Shown: positions 39,892 through 49,521, numbered from the stretch's first letter. The stretch: DNA of 64,000 nucleotides from Variovorax paradoxus (GCF_030811855.1 NZ_JAUSRN010000008.1:62001-126000), one strand, 5' to 3'. The notes: a model not told the origin generated them from the letters alone. Numbers and translations are program-made.

Positions 39892-40998
39892 CTACGCCTT
39901 TTGGGCAAACTGCCAGGCCATCTCGGCCATCGGTCGCGCGCCGCGGGCAGAGGCCACGGCCTGCTCGCTCGATGCGGTACCGGCCTCGACCCGCTTGGCA
40001 ATGCCTTGCAGGATCGCGGCCATGCGAAACAGGTTGTAGGCCTGGTAGAAGTTCCAGTCGGGCGCCAGCGCCTGGGGCGTGGTGATGCGCGTGCGCTCGC
40101 AGTAGCGGCGGATGTATTCGCTCTCGGTGGGAATGCCCAGCGCCGCGACGTCCACGCCGCCGATGCCGCGGCCGGTGGTGGGAGGCATGTGCCAGGACAT
40201 GCAGTGGTAGCTGAAGTCTGCCAGGGGATGGCCCAGCGTGGAGAGCTCCCAGTCGAGCACCGCGATGATCCGCGGCTCCGTGGCGTGGAACATCACGTTG
40301 TCCAGGCGATAGTCGCCGTGCACGATCGAGACCTTGGTCTCGTCGCGCGCGCTTTCCGGCATGTGGGCGGGGAGCCAGTCGATCAGGCGCTCCATGGCCT
40401 CGATCGGCTGCGACAGTTCTCCGGCACCATCGGTCGAGGCCTTGTACTGTTTGCTCCAGCGGCCGATCTGCCGCTCGAAGTAGTTACCTGGCTTGCCGTA
40501 GTCCGCCAAACCGCGCTCCGTGAACTTCACTGTGTGCAGCGCAGCGATGACGCGGTTCATCTCGTCGTAGTGGGCCGTGCGCTCGGCATTGCTCATGCCC
40601 GGCAGCGACTGGTCCCAGAGCACGCGGCCCTGCATGAACTCCATCACGTAGAAGGCGCGGCCAATGATGGCTTCGTCCTCGCACAGGCAGTGCATGCGCG
40701 GCACGGGCACGTCGGTGCCGGCAAGGCCGCTCATGACCTTGAATTCGCGCTCCACCGCATGGGCCGACGGCAGCAGCTTGGCAACCGGCCCAGGCTTGGC
40801 GCGCATCACGTAGCTCTGCGTGGGCGTGACGAGCTTGTAGGTCGGGTTCGACTGGCCGCCCTTGAACATCTCCACAGTGAGCGGACCCTTGAAGCCATCG
40901 AGGTTCTTCTCGAGCCAGGCTGCGAGTGCGTCGACGTCGAAGGCGTGCTGCTGCGAAACCGCGCGGGTGCCAATGAAGTTGGAGAAGTCCTGGCTCAT
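39892..40998 (-). CDS. Aminoglycoside-phosphotransferase-like kinase (ACAD10/11-associated family)
   Basis: The 368-residue protein has the APH/choline-kinase fold: FKGGQSNPTYKL and YVMRAKPG form the nucleotide site (Lys in MRAKP), IVHGDYRLDNVMFH is the Brenner catalytic motif, and VLDWELSTLGHPLADF is the DxD-type metal motif. In bacteria this branch goes with ACAD10-like dehydrogenases. In mammals the fused ACAD10/11 kinase phosphorylates 4-hydroxyacyl-CoAs, so a role in 4-hydroxy acid catabolism is a fair inference. It is one base downstream of the Crp/Fnr regulator gene and 30 upstream of the dehydrogenase gene. Confidence 0.88.
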   Translation of the reverse strand: MSQDFSNFIGTRAVSQQHAFDVDALAAWLEKNLDGFKGPLTVEMFKGGQSNPTYKLVTPTQSYVMRAKPGPVAKLLPSAHAVEREFKVMSGLAGTDVPVPRMHCLCEDEAIIGRAFYVMEFMQGRVLWDQSLPGMSNAERTAHYDEMNRVIAALHTVKFTERGLADYGKPGNYFERQIGRWSKQYKASTDGAGELSQPIEAMERLIDWLPAHMPESARDETKVSIVHGDYRLDNVMFHATEPRIIAVLDWELSTLGHPLADFSYHCMSWHMPPTTGRGIGGVDVAALGIPTESEYIRRYCERTRITTPQALAPDWNFYQAYNLFRMAAILQGIAKRVEAGTASSEQAVASARGARPMAEMAWQFAQKA

Positions 40999-40999
40999 G

Positions 41000-41719
41000 T
41001 CAGATGTCCGCTTCGGAGACGCGCATCAATGCGACGCGGTCGAGGACCACGAGGCCGCCCGGCTCGATGCGGATGGTGCCCTCGCGTTCCATGGTCTTGA
41101 GTTCCTGGTTGACGCGCTGACGCGATGCGCCGAGCAGCTGCGCCAGTTCTTCCTGCGCAAGTTGCAGCCCGATGCGCATCTGGCTGCCGTCTTCCAGGTT
41201 TGGCACGCCGTAGCTGCGCACCAGGTGAATGAGCTGTTTGGCCAGCCGCGCGCGCAAGGGCAGGGTGTTGAGGTCTTCCACCAGCCCGAAGAGTGTGCGG
41301 ATGCGGCGTGCCTGCAGACGCATGAGCGCTTCGTACAGCTCTACGTGCGCTGCCAAGATTTTCTGGAAGTCGGCACGCGCCACGCAGAGGATGGTGGTGT
41401 CCCCATGCGCATAGGCGTCGTGCGTGCGCCGGTCCCCGTCGAACATCGCCACGTCGCCGAACCAGATGCCCGGCTCCACGTAGGTCAGCGTCACCTGCTT
41501 GCCTGACACGGCCGTGGAACTGACGCGCACCGCGCCCTTGGCGCAGGCAATCCAGTGGTCGGGAGGGTCGCCGCGGGCGGCGATCAGGTCGCCGTCCTTG
41601 TAGCGTTTGACGAAAGCACATCGGAGAATGTCGTGCCGCAGCGAGGGAGATAGAGAAGAAAACCAGCGACCACTGTTGATCGCTTCACGTTCTTCGATGG
41701 TAAGAATGGGGTCGTCCAT
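41000..41719 (-). CDS. Crp/Fnr-family transcriptional regulator
   Basis: The 239-residue protein has an N-terminal cyclic-nucleotide-binding-like barrel (about 25-145; GDLIAARGDPPDHWIACAKGAVRVSS) and a C-terminal winged helix (about 155-230) with QLAQEELAQLLGASRQRVNQELKTME as the recognition region. No Fnr-type N-terminal cysteine set is present, so it is unlikely to be an oxygen-sensing iron-sulfur protein. The phosphate-binding R-S pair of true CRP is not seen. The gene abuts the kinase-like gene and lies 59 bases after the enoyl-CoA hydratase gene, so it probably regulates this acyl-CoA operon. No operator was identified. Confidence 0.88.
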   Translation of the reverse strand: MDDPILTIEEREAINSGRWFSSLSPSLRHDILRCAFVKRYKDGDLIAARGDPPDHWIACAKGAVRVSSTAVSGKQVTLTYVEPGIWFGDVAMFDGDRRTHDAYAHGDTTILCVARADFQKILAAHVELYEALMRLQARRIRTLFGLVEDLNTLPLRARLAKQLIHLVRSYGVPNLEDGSQMRIGLQLAQEELAQLLGASRQRVNQELKTMEREGTIRIEPGGLVVLDRVALMRVSEADI

Positions 41720-41778
41720 TGGTCTGTCCTGTCGGCGACTGAAAGGCTGGAGGGTGTCACGAGAGCGACGTTGCGCTG

Positions 41779-42558
41779 CTACTCGTACTGCGGAGGCTTT
41801 TTCTCGAGAAACGCGGCAATGCCGATGCCGGCATTCGGGTGGTGCAGGTTGCGCACGAAATGGTCGCGCTCCTGCGAGAGCTGCGACGCGAACGTGGTGC
41901 CGCGCGCCTCGCTCAGCAGCTCCTTGATGCTGGCAAGCGAGTTCGGCGCGCGAGCGTTGAGCCGGGTTGCCAAGGCCAGCGCGCTGGCGAGTGCCTGGCC
42001 GTTTTCGCTCAGTTCATTGACCAGCCCGAGCGCATGCAGTCGCGGTGCGCCAATGCGCTCGCCGCACATCAGCCACTCGCTCGCCAGCTGGCGTGGCAAT
42101 GCCTGGCCCAGGTGCCAGCTCAGGCCGCCATCGGGCGACAATGCCACGTTGCTGTAGGACGCCGCAAAAATCGCATCGCGCGCAGCGACGACGAAATCGC
42201 AGGCCAGCGCAAGCGAGAAGCCGGCGCCTGCCGCCGCGCCTTCGACCGCCGCGATGATGGGCTTGGGAAAGGCGCGGATTGAATCGATCCAGTTGTGCAG
42301 GCCCTCGATGCTTTCGGCCTGCACCGAAGGATCGCGCTGGCGGTTGTCGGACAGCCGCTGCAGCGAGCCGCCGGCGCAGAACCATGCGCCTTCGCCCACG
42401 ATGACCACGCTGCGGATTTCATCGCTGCTCTCGGCGCCGTTGAGCGCCTCGATGCCCGCGGCGTAGATCTCGGGGCCCAGTGCATTGCGCTGTGTCGGGT
42501 TGGCGATGGTGAGCACCATGGTGCGTCCCTCGCTGGTGCTCTTCAGTTCGGCGGTCAT
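41779..42558 (-). CDS. Enoyl-CoA hydratase/isomerase family protein (oxepin-CoA hydrolase-like)
   Basis: The 259-residue crotonase-fold protein has the oxyanion-hole stretches GEGAWFCAGGSL and AAVEGAAAGAGFSLALACDFVVA, then ASYSNVALSPDGGLSWHL. It resembles the alternative oxepin-CoA hydrolase group in phenylacetate catabolism. The neighbouring PaaH-like dehydrogenase supports that, but no other paa gene is in the window. The catalytic Glu pair of classical hydratases is not both obvious, so an isomerase or hydrolase activity is possible. Confidence 0.85.
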   Translation of the reverse strand: MTAELKSTSEGRTMVLTIANPTQRNALGPEIYAAGIEALNGAESSDEIRSVVIVGEGAWFCAGGSLQRLSDNRQRDPSVQAESIEGLHNWIDSIRAFPKPIIAAVEGAAAGAGFSLALACDFVVAARDAIFAASYSNVALSPDGGLSWHLGQALPRQLASEWLMCGERIGAPRLHALGLVNELSENGQALASALALATRLNARAPNSLASIKELLSEARGTTFASQLSQERDHFVRNLHHPNAGIGIAAFLEKKPPQYE

Positions 42559-42589
42559 CGCTGTGATGCTTTCGTTGGTGTTGGCTTGT

Positions 42590-44110
42590 TTATTCTTCTT
42601 CGTGCAGCAGGCTCAGGCCCAGCGCGCCGCGGCGGCGCAGCCACGGGCTCGGGCGATAGCGCGGATCGCCGTAAACGGTCTGCAGGTTGAACAGCACCTC
42701 GAGCATGTTGGTCGGGCCATACAGGTTGCCCATGGCCAACGGACCGCGCGGGTAGCCGAGGCCCAGCTGAACCGCGGTCTCGAGATCGGCCGGCGAGCAG
42801 ACGCGCTGCTGGCACATGTCCGCGGCAATGTTCACGATGGTGCCGATCACGCGCTGCGTGACGAAGCCGCCGCTGTCGCGGATCACGCTCACGGCCTTGC
42901 CGTCGCGCGCGAAGAGGGCATGCGCCGCATCGCGGATGTCACGCCGCGTGGCCGGATTGGTGGCGAGCACGCGCCGCTTGGTGGCCGCATCGTCAATCAG
43001 CATGTCGATGCCGACGGTGCGCGTGGCATCCAGGCGTTCGACTGCGGCCACCGTGGTCACGTCGAAGCCCAATGGCGCAACCAGGATCACCGATCCGGGT
43101 GCGGGCGCGGCGCCGCTGTCGATCTGGGCGCCGAGCGCATTCACCAGCCGCAGCAGTTCCGCCCGCCTTGCAGCACGGGGAGAGACCCAGACCGAGGGCA
43201 GCGCCTCGACCGTGGGGGTCGGGGCTTCGGCCACCTGCTGCATCACGCCATCGTGGTACTTGTAGAAGCCCTCGTTGGTCTTGCGGCCCAGCACGCCCGC
43301 CGCAAGGCGCTGGGCCGTGATGACGCTCGGGCGGAAGCGCGGCTCCTCGTAGTACTGGCGATAGATCGATTCCATCACCGGATGCGACACGTCGAGCGCC
43401 GTCAGGTCCAGCAGTTCGAACGGGCCTAGGCGAAAGCCGGCCTGCTCCTTGAGAATGCGGTCGACGGTGGCGAAGTCGGCCACGCCTTCGCCAACGATGC
43501 GCAGCGCCTCGGTACCGTAGCCGCGCCCGGCGTGGTTGACGATGAAGCCCGGCGTGTCTTGCGCCTGCACGGCGCTGTGGCCCATCTGCACCGCGTAGCC
43601 GGCCAGCTGCTTGCAGACTTCGGCGGAGGTTTTGAAGCCGGCCACCACCTCGACCACCTTCATCAGCGGCACGGGGTTGAAGAAGTGAAAGCCCGCCACC
43701 CGCTCCGGCCGCTTGAGCTCGGCGGCGATGGCCGTGACCGACAGCGACGATGTGTTGGTGACGAGCGTGGCCGCGGGCGAGACCACCGATTCGAGTTCGC
43801 GGAACAGCGAACGCTTGACCTCGAGGTCTTCAACCACCGCTTCGATCACGAGGTCGCACTGGGCGAGGGCTGCTACCGAATCGACCGTCTTGACGCGTGC
43901 GATCTGCGCATCGCGCGCCGCGGCGTCGATCTTGCCCTTCTCGTGCAGCTTGTTCCATTGGGCCGCGAGAGCTTCGCGCCCGCGCTCTGCGGCGCCGGCG
44001 AAGCTGTCGAGCAGCAGCACTTCGCTGCCTGCCTGGGCGGCGATCTGGGCGATGCCTCTGCCCATGGCGCCGGCGCCGACGACGCCGATCCGGGTGTAGT
44101 TCACTGTCAT
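42590..44110 (-). CDS. paaH: 3-hydroxyacyl-CoA dehydrogenase (PaaH/PaaC type)
   Basis: The 506-residue protein has the NAD-binding Rossmann motif GVVGAGAMGRGIAQIAAQAG at residues 9-28, the catalytic region RVAGFHFFNPVPLMKVVEVV, and two C-terminal 3HCDH domains (about 190-290 and 405-490), the second holding RVIGTIVNIAADMC. The length and duplicated C-terminal domain match PaaH/PaaC, which oxidises 3-hydroxyadipyl-CoA in phenylacetate degradation. A general beta-oxidation role is the alternative. The start is the ATG at 44108-44110 (MTVNYTRIGVVGAG). It is the first gene of the five-gene minus-strand unit. Confidence 0.87.
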   Translation of the reverse strand: MTVNYTRIGVVGAGAMGRGIAQIAAQAGSEVLLLDSFAGAAERGREALAAQWNKLHEKGKIDAAARDAQIARVKTVDSVAALAQCDLVIEAVVEDLEVKRSLFRELESVVSPAATLVTNTSSLSVTAIAAELKRPERVAGFHFFNPVPLMKVVEVVAGFKTSAEVCKQLAGYAVQMGHSAVQAQDTPGFIVNHAGRGYGTEALRIVGEGVADFATVDRILKEQAGFRLGPFELLDLTALDVSHPVMESIYRQYYEEPRFRPSVITAQRLAAGVLGRKTNEGFYKYHDGVMQQVAEAPTPTVEALPSVWVSPRAARRAELLRLVNALGAQIDSGAAPAPGSVILVAPLGFDVTTVAAVERLDATRTVGIDMLIDDAATKRRVLATNPATRRDIRDAAHALFARDGKAVSVIRDSGGFVTQRVIGTIVNIAADMCQQRVCSPADLETAVQLGLGYPRGPLAMGNLYGPTNMLEVLFNLQTVYGDPRYRPSPWLRRRGALGLSLLHEEE

Positions 44111-44237
44111 TGAAAAAGATTTTCGCTGGTTGATGAGGCCGGCCCTCTTGCAGGCGTTGGGCCCCTGAATTTGCGCAGCCTTCGATTTTGCAGCCATGGA
44201 CCGCGGGCGCGTGCCCGGTTTTACGCGGGTCCGCGTT

Positions 44238-45395
44238 TCAGGCCGCGCGGCGGCTGCGATCGATGGCCACGCTCAGGCCGATGGCGAGCAGCAGCAGGGA
44301 AAAACCGACCCAGTTCATCCACGAGACCGCATCGTTGGCAAGCAGCCATCCGCCCAGCCCTGCACCGACTGCCTGGCCAATGTAGATGCCCGAGCTGTTC
44401 AGCGCCACCGAGCCCGGCGCCAGAGCCGGGGCCAGGCCCACCAGGCGCGCCTGCTGCGCGGAATTGGTCGCGAAGCAGCCCAGACCCCAAGGTACGAGCA
44501 CCGCCGCAAGCCAGGGGAGCGTGCCGGCCCAGGGCCAGAGAAAGAGGCTGAGCGCAATCAACGAACTTGTCAGCAGCACCATGCGGCCGGCGCCCGCCCG
44601 GTCGATGAACCGGCTCACGAGCATGTTCCCAACCAGCCCGAAGGCGCCGAACAGCGCCCACATCAGGCTCAGCGTGGTGGGATCCGCACCGAAGTTCCGC
44701 TTCAGCAATGGCCCGAAATAGCTGAACAGGACGAATTGGCCGCCACCCTGCAACGCCGTAACCGACACGATGCCCATCAGCACCGGGCTGCGGAGCACGC
44801 GCGACCATGCGGCGGCCGTCAGCGCGGCGGGCCGGATGCCGCGCGGCAGCGTCAGCCAGATCGACGCCGCACTCACGATGCTGAGCAGCGCAATGGCCGT
44901 GAAAGCCATGCGCCAGCCCAGGTGGCCGCCAATCAGCGCGCCGAGCGGCAGGCCCAGAACGGAAGCCATCGACCAACCGAGAAAGACGAAAGTCACGGCA
45001 CGCCCGCGCTGCTCCTGCGGCACCAGCATGCCGGCACAGGCCGCGGCCTGGGGCGTGAAGATGGCCGGTGCGACAACCGTGAGCATGCGCACTGGCAGCA
45101 GTGCGCCAAAACTTGGCATCAAAGCCGCAATGACATGCCCAGCGGCATACCAGAGGAGGGTGAGGGCGAGCAGATGGCGGCGGTCCCAGCCCGCGACCAC
45201 GGCCGCCAGCAACGGAGCGCCGAGGCACATCACGACCGCGGCGGCCGTGATCAACTGGCCCGCGGTGGCAACGGTGACGGCAAGCGATGTGCTGATTTCA
45301 TTGAGCGTGCCGGGCACCACCATCACGCCCGTGCCGATCACGAAATTGCCGGCCAGCAGCGCCCAGAGCGCGCCCCGCGGCGCCGGCCGGCTCAC
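44238..45395 (-). CDS. MFS transporter (DHA1-like)
   Basis: The 385-residue protein has about twelve membrane helices. The first helix begins LWALLAGNFVIGTGVMVVPGTL, the loop after helix 2 holds GWDRRHLLAL, and PQEQRGRAVTFVFLGWSMASVLGLPLGALIG carries the motif C region of drug and metabolite exporters. Its best guess is a proton-driven efflux pump of the arabinose-efflux-like DHA1 group. The substrate is unknown. It lies 58 bases downstream of the D-2-hydroxyacid dehydrogenase gene on the same strand and 127 bases from paaH. Confidence 0.87.
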   Translation of the reverse strand: MSRPAPRGALWALLAGNFVIGTGVMVVPGTLNEISTSLAVTVATAGQLITAAAVVMCLGAPLLAAVVAGWDRRHLLALTLLWYAAGHVIAALMPSFGALLPVRMLTVVAPAIFTPQAAACAGMLVPQEQRGRAVTFVFLGWSMASVLGLPLGALIGGHLGWRMAFTAIALLSIVSAASIWLTLPRGIRPAALTAAAWSRVLRSPVLMGIVSVTALQGGGQFVLFSYFGPLLKRNFGADPTTLSLMWALFGAFGLVGNMLVSRFIDRAGAGRMVLLTSSLIALSLFLWPWAGTLPWLAAVLVPWGLGCFATNSAQQARLVGLAPALAPGSVALNSSGIYIGQAVGAGLGGWLLANDAVSWMNWVGFSLLLLAIGLSVAIDRSRRAA

Positions 45396-45453
45396 TGAAG
45401 AACCTTCGCCTTCGGCCGCGGTATTCGCCTTGGGGCGGCCCGGCGGCGCGGGA

Positions 45454-46461
45454 TCACCGGCGAACCTGCAGCGCGCCGGGATTCACGATGTTGGTGGGGT
45501 TGCCTTTGATGAAGCTCACGACGTTGTCGAAAGCCTGGCCGAAATAGCTTTCGTAGCTGTCCTGCTCCACATAGCCGATGTGCGGCGTGCAGATGCAGTT
45601 TTCCAGGCGAAGCAGCGCGTGGCCCTGCAGCGGCGGCTCGCTCTCGAACACGTCGACGGCAGCCAGCCCCGGACGGCCGCGGTTGAGAGCGGCCAGCAGC
45701 GCATCGGCCTCGACCAGTTCGGCACGCGAAGTGTTCACGAAGAGTGCCGTAGGCTTCATGCGCGAAAGGTCTTCGAGCTTGACGATGCCGCTGGTTTCCT
45801 CGTTGAGCCGCAGGTGCACCGACAGTACGTCGGCGGCGGCAAAGAATTCGTGGCGGTTCTGCGCGACCTGGAAGCCGTCGGAGCGGGCCTTGGCGCAGCT
45901 GGCCTCGCGCCCCCAGATGACCACCTGCATGCCGAAGGCTTGCCCGTAGCGCGCCACCAGCTGGCCGATGCGGCCATAGCCCCAGATGCAGAGCGTCTTG
46001 CCCTTGAGCACCGAGCCCAGCCCGAAGTTGGGCGGCATCGAGGCCGACTTGAGCCCCGATTGCTGCCAAGCCCCGTGCTTGAGGTTGCTGATGTACTGCG
46101 GCAGGCGGCGCATGGCCGCCATGATCAGCGCCCAGGTCAGCTCGGCCGGCGCCTGGGGAGAGCCGGTGCCCTCGGCCACGGCCACGCCTCGCTCGGTGCA
46201 GGCGGTGACGTCGATGTGGCCACCCACGCGCCCCGTCTGCGAAATGAGCTTGAGCTTGGGCAGCTTTTCGATCAGCTGGCGTGAGATGTGGGTGCGCTCG
46301 CGGATCAGCACGATCACATCGGCATCCTTCAGGCGAACTGAAAGCTGGCCGATGCCCTTGACCGTGTTGGTATAGACCTTGGCCGCGTACGCGTCCAGCT
46401 TGGCGGCGCAGCGCAATTTGCGCACGGCGTCCTGGTAATCGTCGAGGATCACAATGTTCAT
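45454..46461 (-). CDS. D-2-hydroxyacid dehydrogenase
   Basis: The 335-residue NAD-dependent enzyme has the flavodoxin-like N-terminal domain (MNIVILDDYQDAVRKL), the Rossmann motif LCIWGYGRIGQLVARYGQAF near residue 155, VNTSRAELVEADAL, and the catalytic histidine in CICTPHIGYVEQ. The Arg and Glu of the family are in place. Members reduce 2-ketoacids or oxidise phosphoglycerate-like substrates. The specific one is not clear. The ATG at 46461 was chosen because the sequence upstream is low-complexity and not family-like. Confidence 0.9.
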   Translation of the reverse strand: MNIVILDDYQDAVRKLRCAAKLDAYAAKVYTNTVKGIGQLSVRLKDADVIVLIRERTHISRQLIEKLPKLKLISQTGRVGGHIDVTACTERGVAVAEGTGSPQAPAELTWALIMAAMRRLPQYISNLKHGAWQQSGLKSASMPPNFGLGSVLKGKTLCIWGYGRIGQLVARYGQAFGMQVVIWGREASCAKARSDGFQVAQNRHEFFAAADVLSVHLRLNEETSGIVKLEDLSRMKPTALFVNTSRAELVEADALLAALNRGRPGLAAVDVFESEPPLQGHALLRLENCICTPHIGYVEQDSYESYFGQAFDNVVSFIKGNPTNIVNPGALQVRR

Positions 46462-46553
46462 GGCGTGCCATTGTGCCTCGCAGCATTGACCTGACGCTCG
46501 CGTGAACGTTTGGATACCCGCCCCGGGCCATGGTCGCCGGGGCTTGCACGGAT

Positions 46554-46925
46554 TCAGTGCAGGTGCGTGGGGCGGGCTGCGGTGCTGAGCGTTTCCATGG
46601 CTTCGAGCGCAGCGAGCCGGTCGAGTTCGGCGCAGACATCGGCCATTCGGCCTGAGATCACCATGCGGTTGGTGCTGCGTTTTTGGCCCTGGGGTCCGTC
46701 GACCACGCGGATGACACGAAGCGGACGGCTCGGTGCCGCCGCCGCCTTGGGTGGTGCCGAGGCGTGAGCCCGCGCCGTGCAAGCAGGCCGTACCGCAACG
46801 TAGCGCAACCCTGCGGACGCACTGCCGCTGTCGCGGTGACGAGGCCGGCGCGAGGGCAACAGCCGGCTTGCCAGTGATTGCAGCGGCATCCACAAATCAA
46901 CGATGGTGAGGAGGGCGATTCCCAT
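46554..46925 (-). CDS. Small unknown protein encoded downstream of lexA
   Basis: The 123-residue product starts MGIALLTIVDLWMPLQSLAS, has an Ala/Pro-rich middle (ASAPPKAAAAPSRPLRVIRV), and a conserved-looking C-terminal block TNRMVISGRMADVCAELDRL. The ATG is six bases after a clear TTGGAG on the minus strand. It lies 135 bases after lexA on the same strand and has its own CTG-N10-CAG site 18 bases before the ATG. The position recalls lexA-sulA pairs in pseudomonads, but the sequence shows no SulA likeness. Function is unknown. Confidence 0.65.
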   Translation of the reverse strand: MGIALLTIVDLWMPLQSLASRLLPSRRPRHRDSGSASAGLRYVAVRPACTARAHASAPPKAAAAPSRPLRVIRVVDGPQGQKRSTNRMVISGRMADVCAELDRLAALEAMETLSTAARPTHLH

Positions 46926-46942
46926 GTGAACTCCAAAAAAGT

Positions 46943-46958
46943 CTGAGGTTGAACACAG
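46943..46958 (-). promoter_or_regulatory. Possible LexA site of the lexA-adjacent small gene
   Basis: CTGAGGTTGAACACAG fits CTG-N10-CAG, with ACAG on one side, and lies 18 bases upstream of the ATG at 46925. The centre is less AT-rich than a consensus SOS box. Such a motif occurs about once per 4 kb by chance, so position next to lexA is the main support. Confidence 0.4.
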
Positions 46959-47060
46959 GCAGGATTTCTTTGAAGGGACGCAACAGGGTGATGGCGACAT
47001 TGCGCCATACGCCCGCCACCTGTTGCGGCCGGATGGGGATGCTGGTGCAGGCCGAAGGGC

Positions 47061-47735
47061 CTACATCAGCATGGTGTTGCGAATGAGGCCGACCGCCAGG
47101 CCTTCGATTTCGAATGGTTCGCCGGGCTGGACAATGATGGTGGGGTAGTCGGGGTTCTCGGCGTGCAGTTCGATGACCTGCTTGTTGCGCTTGAGGCGCT
47201 TGACCGTGACCTCATCGCCGAGGCGCGCCACCACGATCTGGCCGTTGCGTGCTTCCTTGGTGGCTTGCACCGCGAGCAGGTCGCCGTCCATGATGCCGGC
47301 GTCGCGCATGGACATGCCGCGCACCTTAAGCAGGTAATCGGGCTGGCGCTGAAACAGCGTGTTCTCGACGTAGTAGGTCTGGTCGACGTGCTCTTGCGCG
47401 AGGATGGGCGAGCCCGCCGCGACGCGGCCAATGAGGGGCAACGCAAGCTGCGCCATGCCGGGCAGCGACAGCGAAAACTGGTTGTTGCGCGACTCGTTGA
47501 GCGAGCGCAGCGCGTCGCCCTTGAGGCGAATGCCGCGCGAAGTGCCGCTGACGAGTTCGATCACGCCTTTGCGTGCCAGAGCCTGCAGGTGCTCCTCGGC
47601 CGCGTTGGCCGACTTGAAACCCAGCTCATTGGCGATTTCGGCCCGCGTGGGCGGAGCGCCGGTACGGGCGATGGCGCTCTGGATCAAATCCAGGATTTGC
47701 TGCTGGCGGGCGGTAAGCTTCACGGCGAACTGCAT
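47061..47735 (-). CDS. lexA: SOS-response repressor LexA
   Basis: The 224-residue protein has an N-terminal winged helix ([38 protein letters not shown]), the self-cleavage site Ala107-Gly108 in GRVAAGSP, and the latent protease dyad Ser142 (RGMSMRDAG) and Lys179 (EVTVKRLKR). RecA filaments on damaged DNA trigger autocleavage and derepress the SOS genes. The ATG is 47733-47735. Two LexA-type sites lie 20 and 39 bases upstream, giving autoregulation. A divergent asparaginase gene shares the intergenic space. Confidence 0.98.
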   Translation of the reverse strand: MQFAVKLTARQQQILDLIQSAIARTGAPPTRAEIANELGFKSANAAEEHLQALARKGVIELVSGTSRGIRLKGDALRSLNESRNNQFSLSLPGMAQLALPLIGRVAAGSPILAQEHVDQTYYVENTLFQRQPDYLLKVRGMSMRDAGIMDGDLLAVQATKEARNGQIVVARLGDEVTVKRLKRNKQVIELHAENPDYPTIIVQPGEPFEIEGLAVGLIRNTMLM

Positions 47736-47754
47736 ATGTGGGTTCCTTGCGGCA

Positions 47755-47770
47755 CTGGCTGAATATCCAG
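47755..47770. promoter_or_regulatory. LexA box proximal to lexA
   Basis: CTGGCTGAATATCCAG matches CTG-N10-CAG. It lies 20 bases upstream of the lexA ATG (minus strand) and 39 bases upstream of the asparaginase ATG at 47809. Confidence 0.75.
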
Positions 47771-47773
47771 TAC

Positions 47774-47789
47774 CTGTATTTTTAACCAG
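47774..47789. promoter_or_regulatory. LexA box distal to lexA, overlapping the asparaginase gene leader
   Basis: CTGTATTTTTAACCAG matches CTG-N10-CAG with an AT-rich centre. It starts 19 bases after the other site, so the two operators lie on nearly the same face of the helix. It is 20 bases from the asparaginase ATG. Confidence 0.75.
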
Positions 47790-47808
47790 TTTTTAAAAGT
47801 TGGCAAGC

Positions 47809-48804
47809 ATGGTCAATTCCCTTTCATCGGGCGCGCGGCGTGTCGTGGTGCTGGGCACCGGCGGAACCATCGCAGGCCGCGCCGCCAGCGGCGGTGACAA
47901 CATCGGCTACACCGCAGGGCAGGTGGCGGTGACTGACCTGCTTGGCGGTATCGATGCGCCAGAGGGTGTGCTGCTCGAAGCCGAGCAGGTGGCGCAGCTC
48001 GACAGCAAGGACATGGGCTTCAATGTCTGGCTGCAACTCGCGCAGCGCTGCGCATTCTTTCTATCCGAGGCCGACGTGGCGGGGGTGGTGATCACGCATG
48101 GCACCGACACCATCGAAGAGACAGCATTTTTTCTCCAAGCGGTGCTTGCACCCAGCAAGCCCGTGGTGCTGACCTGTGCCATGCGTCCGGCAAGCTCGCT
48201 TTCGCCAGACGGCCCGCAGAACGTGCGCGACGCCATCGCCGTTGCGACTACGCCGGGGGCGCAGGGCGTGACGGTAGTCTGCGCGGGCACCGTCCACGGT
48301 TCGCTGGATGTGCAGAAGGTGCACACCTATCGCCCGGATGCGTTTTCATCGGGCGATGCGGGACCAGTAGGCTACGTGGAAGAGGGGGAGGTGCGGCGTC
48401 TTCGCGATTGGCCAAGTTTGCCGATGAGCAGGCTCGCGAAAATCCTTGCGATGAAGGCGGGCGACGCGTTGCGCTGGCCGAGGGTCGAGGTCGTCACTAG
48501 CCATGCTGGTGCGAGCGGCGCCATTATCGATTTGCTGTTGCAGGAGCGGACCGCGGGCGTGGCCGAGCCGATTCGCGGACTGGTTCTGGCCGCGACGGGC
48601 AACGGAACGGTGCATCACGCGCTGGAGGCTGCTGCGCTGCGCGCCCAGGATGCGGGAGTGGCCGTGCTGCGCGCAACCCGTTGTGCGAATGGGCGCATTC
48701 TGCCGAAGGCTGATGATCGCTTGCGCGACGCCGGTGCCCTGACGCCAGTCAAGGCACGCATCGCGTTGATGCTGGAACTGATCGAGTCGCCAGGGGCCGC
48801 CTGA
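47809..48804 (+). CDS. L-asparaginase (type I/II fold)
   Basis: The 331-residue enzyme hydrolyses asparagine to aspartate and ammonia. The first catalytic Thr is in VVLGTGGTIAG (about T20), and the second Thr-Asp pair is in VVITHGTDTIEETAFFL. GTVHGSLDVQKVHTYRPDAF follows, and the C-terminal domain carries GLVLAATGNGTVHHALEAA. No signal peptide is seen, so it is predicted cytoplasmic. The ATG 47809 was chosen over TTG 47800, which adds three residues. It lies opposite lexA across two LexA sites. Confidence 0.9.
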   Translation: MVNSLSSGARRVVVLGTGGTIAGRAASGGDNIGYTAGQVAVTDLLGGIDAPEGVLLEAEQVAQLDSKDMGFNVWLQLAQRCAFFLSEADVAGVVITHGTDTIEETAFFLQAVLAPSKPVVLTCAMRPASSLSPDGPQNVRDAIAVATTPGAQGVTVVCAGTVHGSLDVQKVHTYRPDAFSSGDAGPVGYVEEGEVRRLRDWPSLPMSRLAKILAMKAGDALRWPRVEVVTSHAGASGAIIDLLLQERTAGVAEPIRGLVLAATGNGTVHHALEAAALRAQDAGVAVLRATRCANGRILPKADDRLRDAGALTPVKARIALMLELIESPGAA

Positions 48805-48816
48805 GGCGGCGCGCGA

Positions 48817-49521
<705 letters not shown>

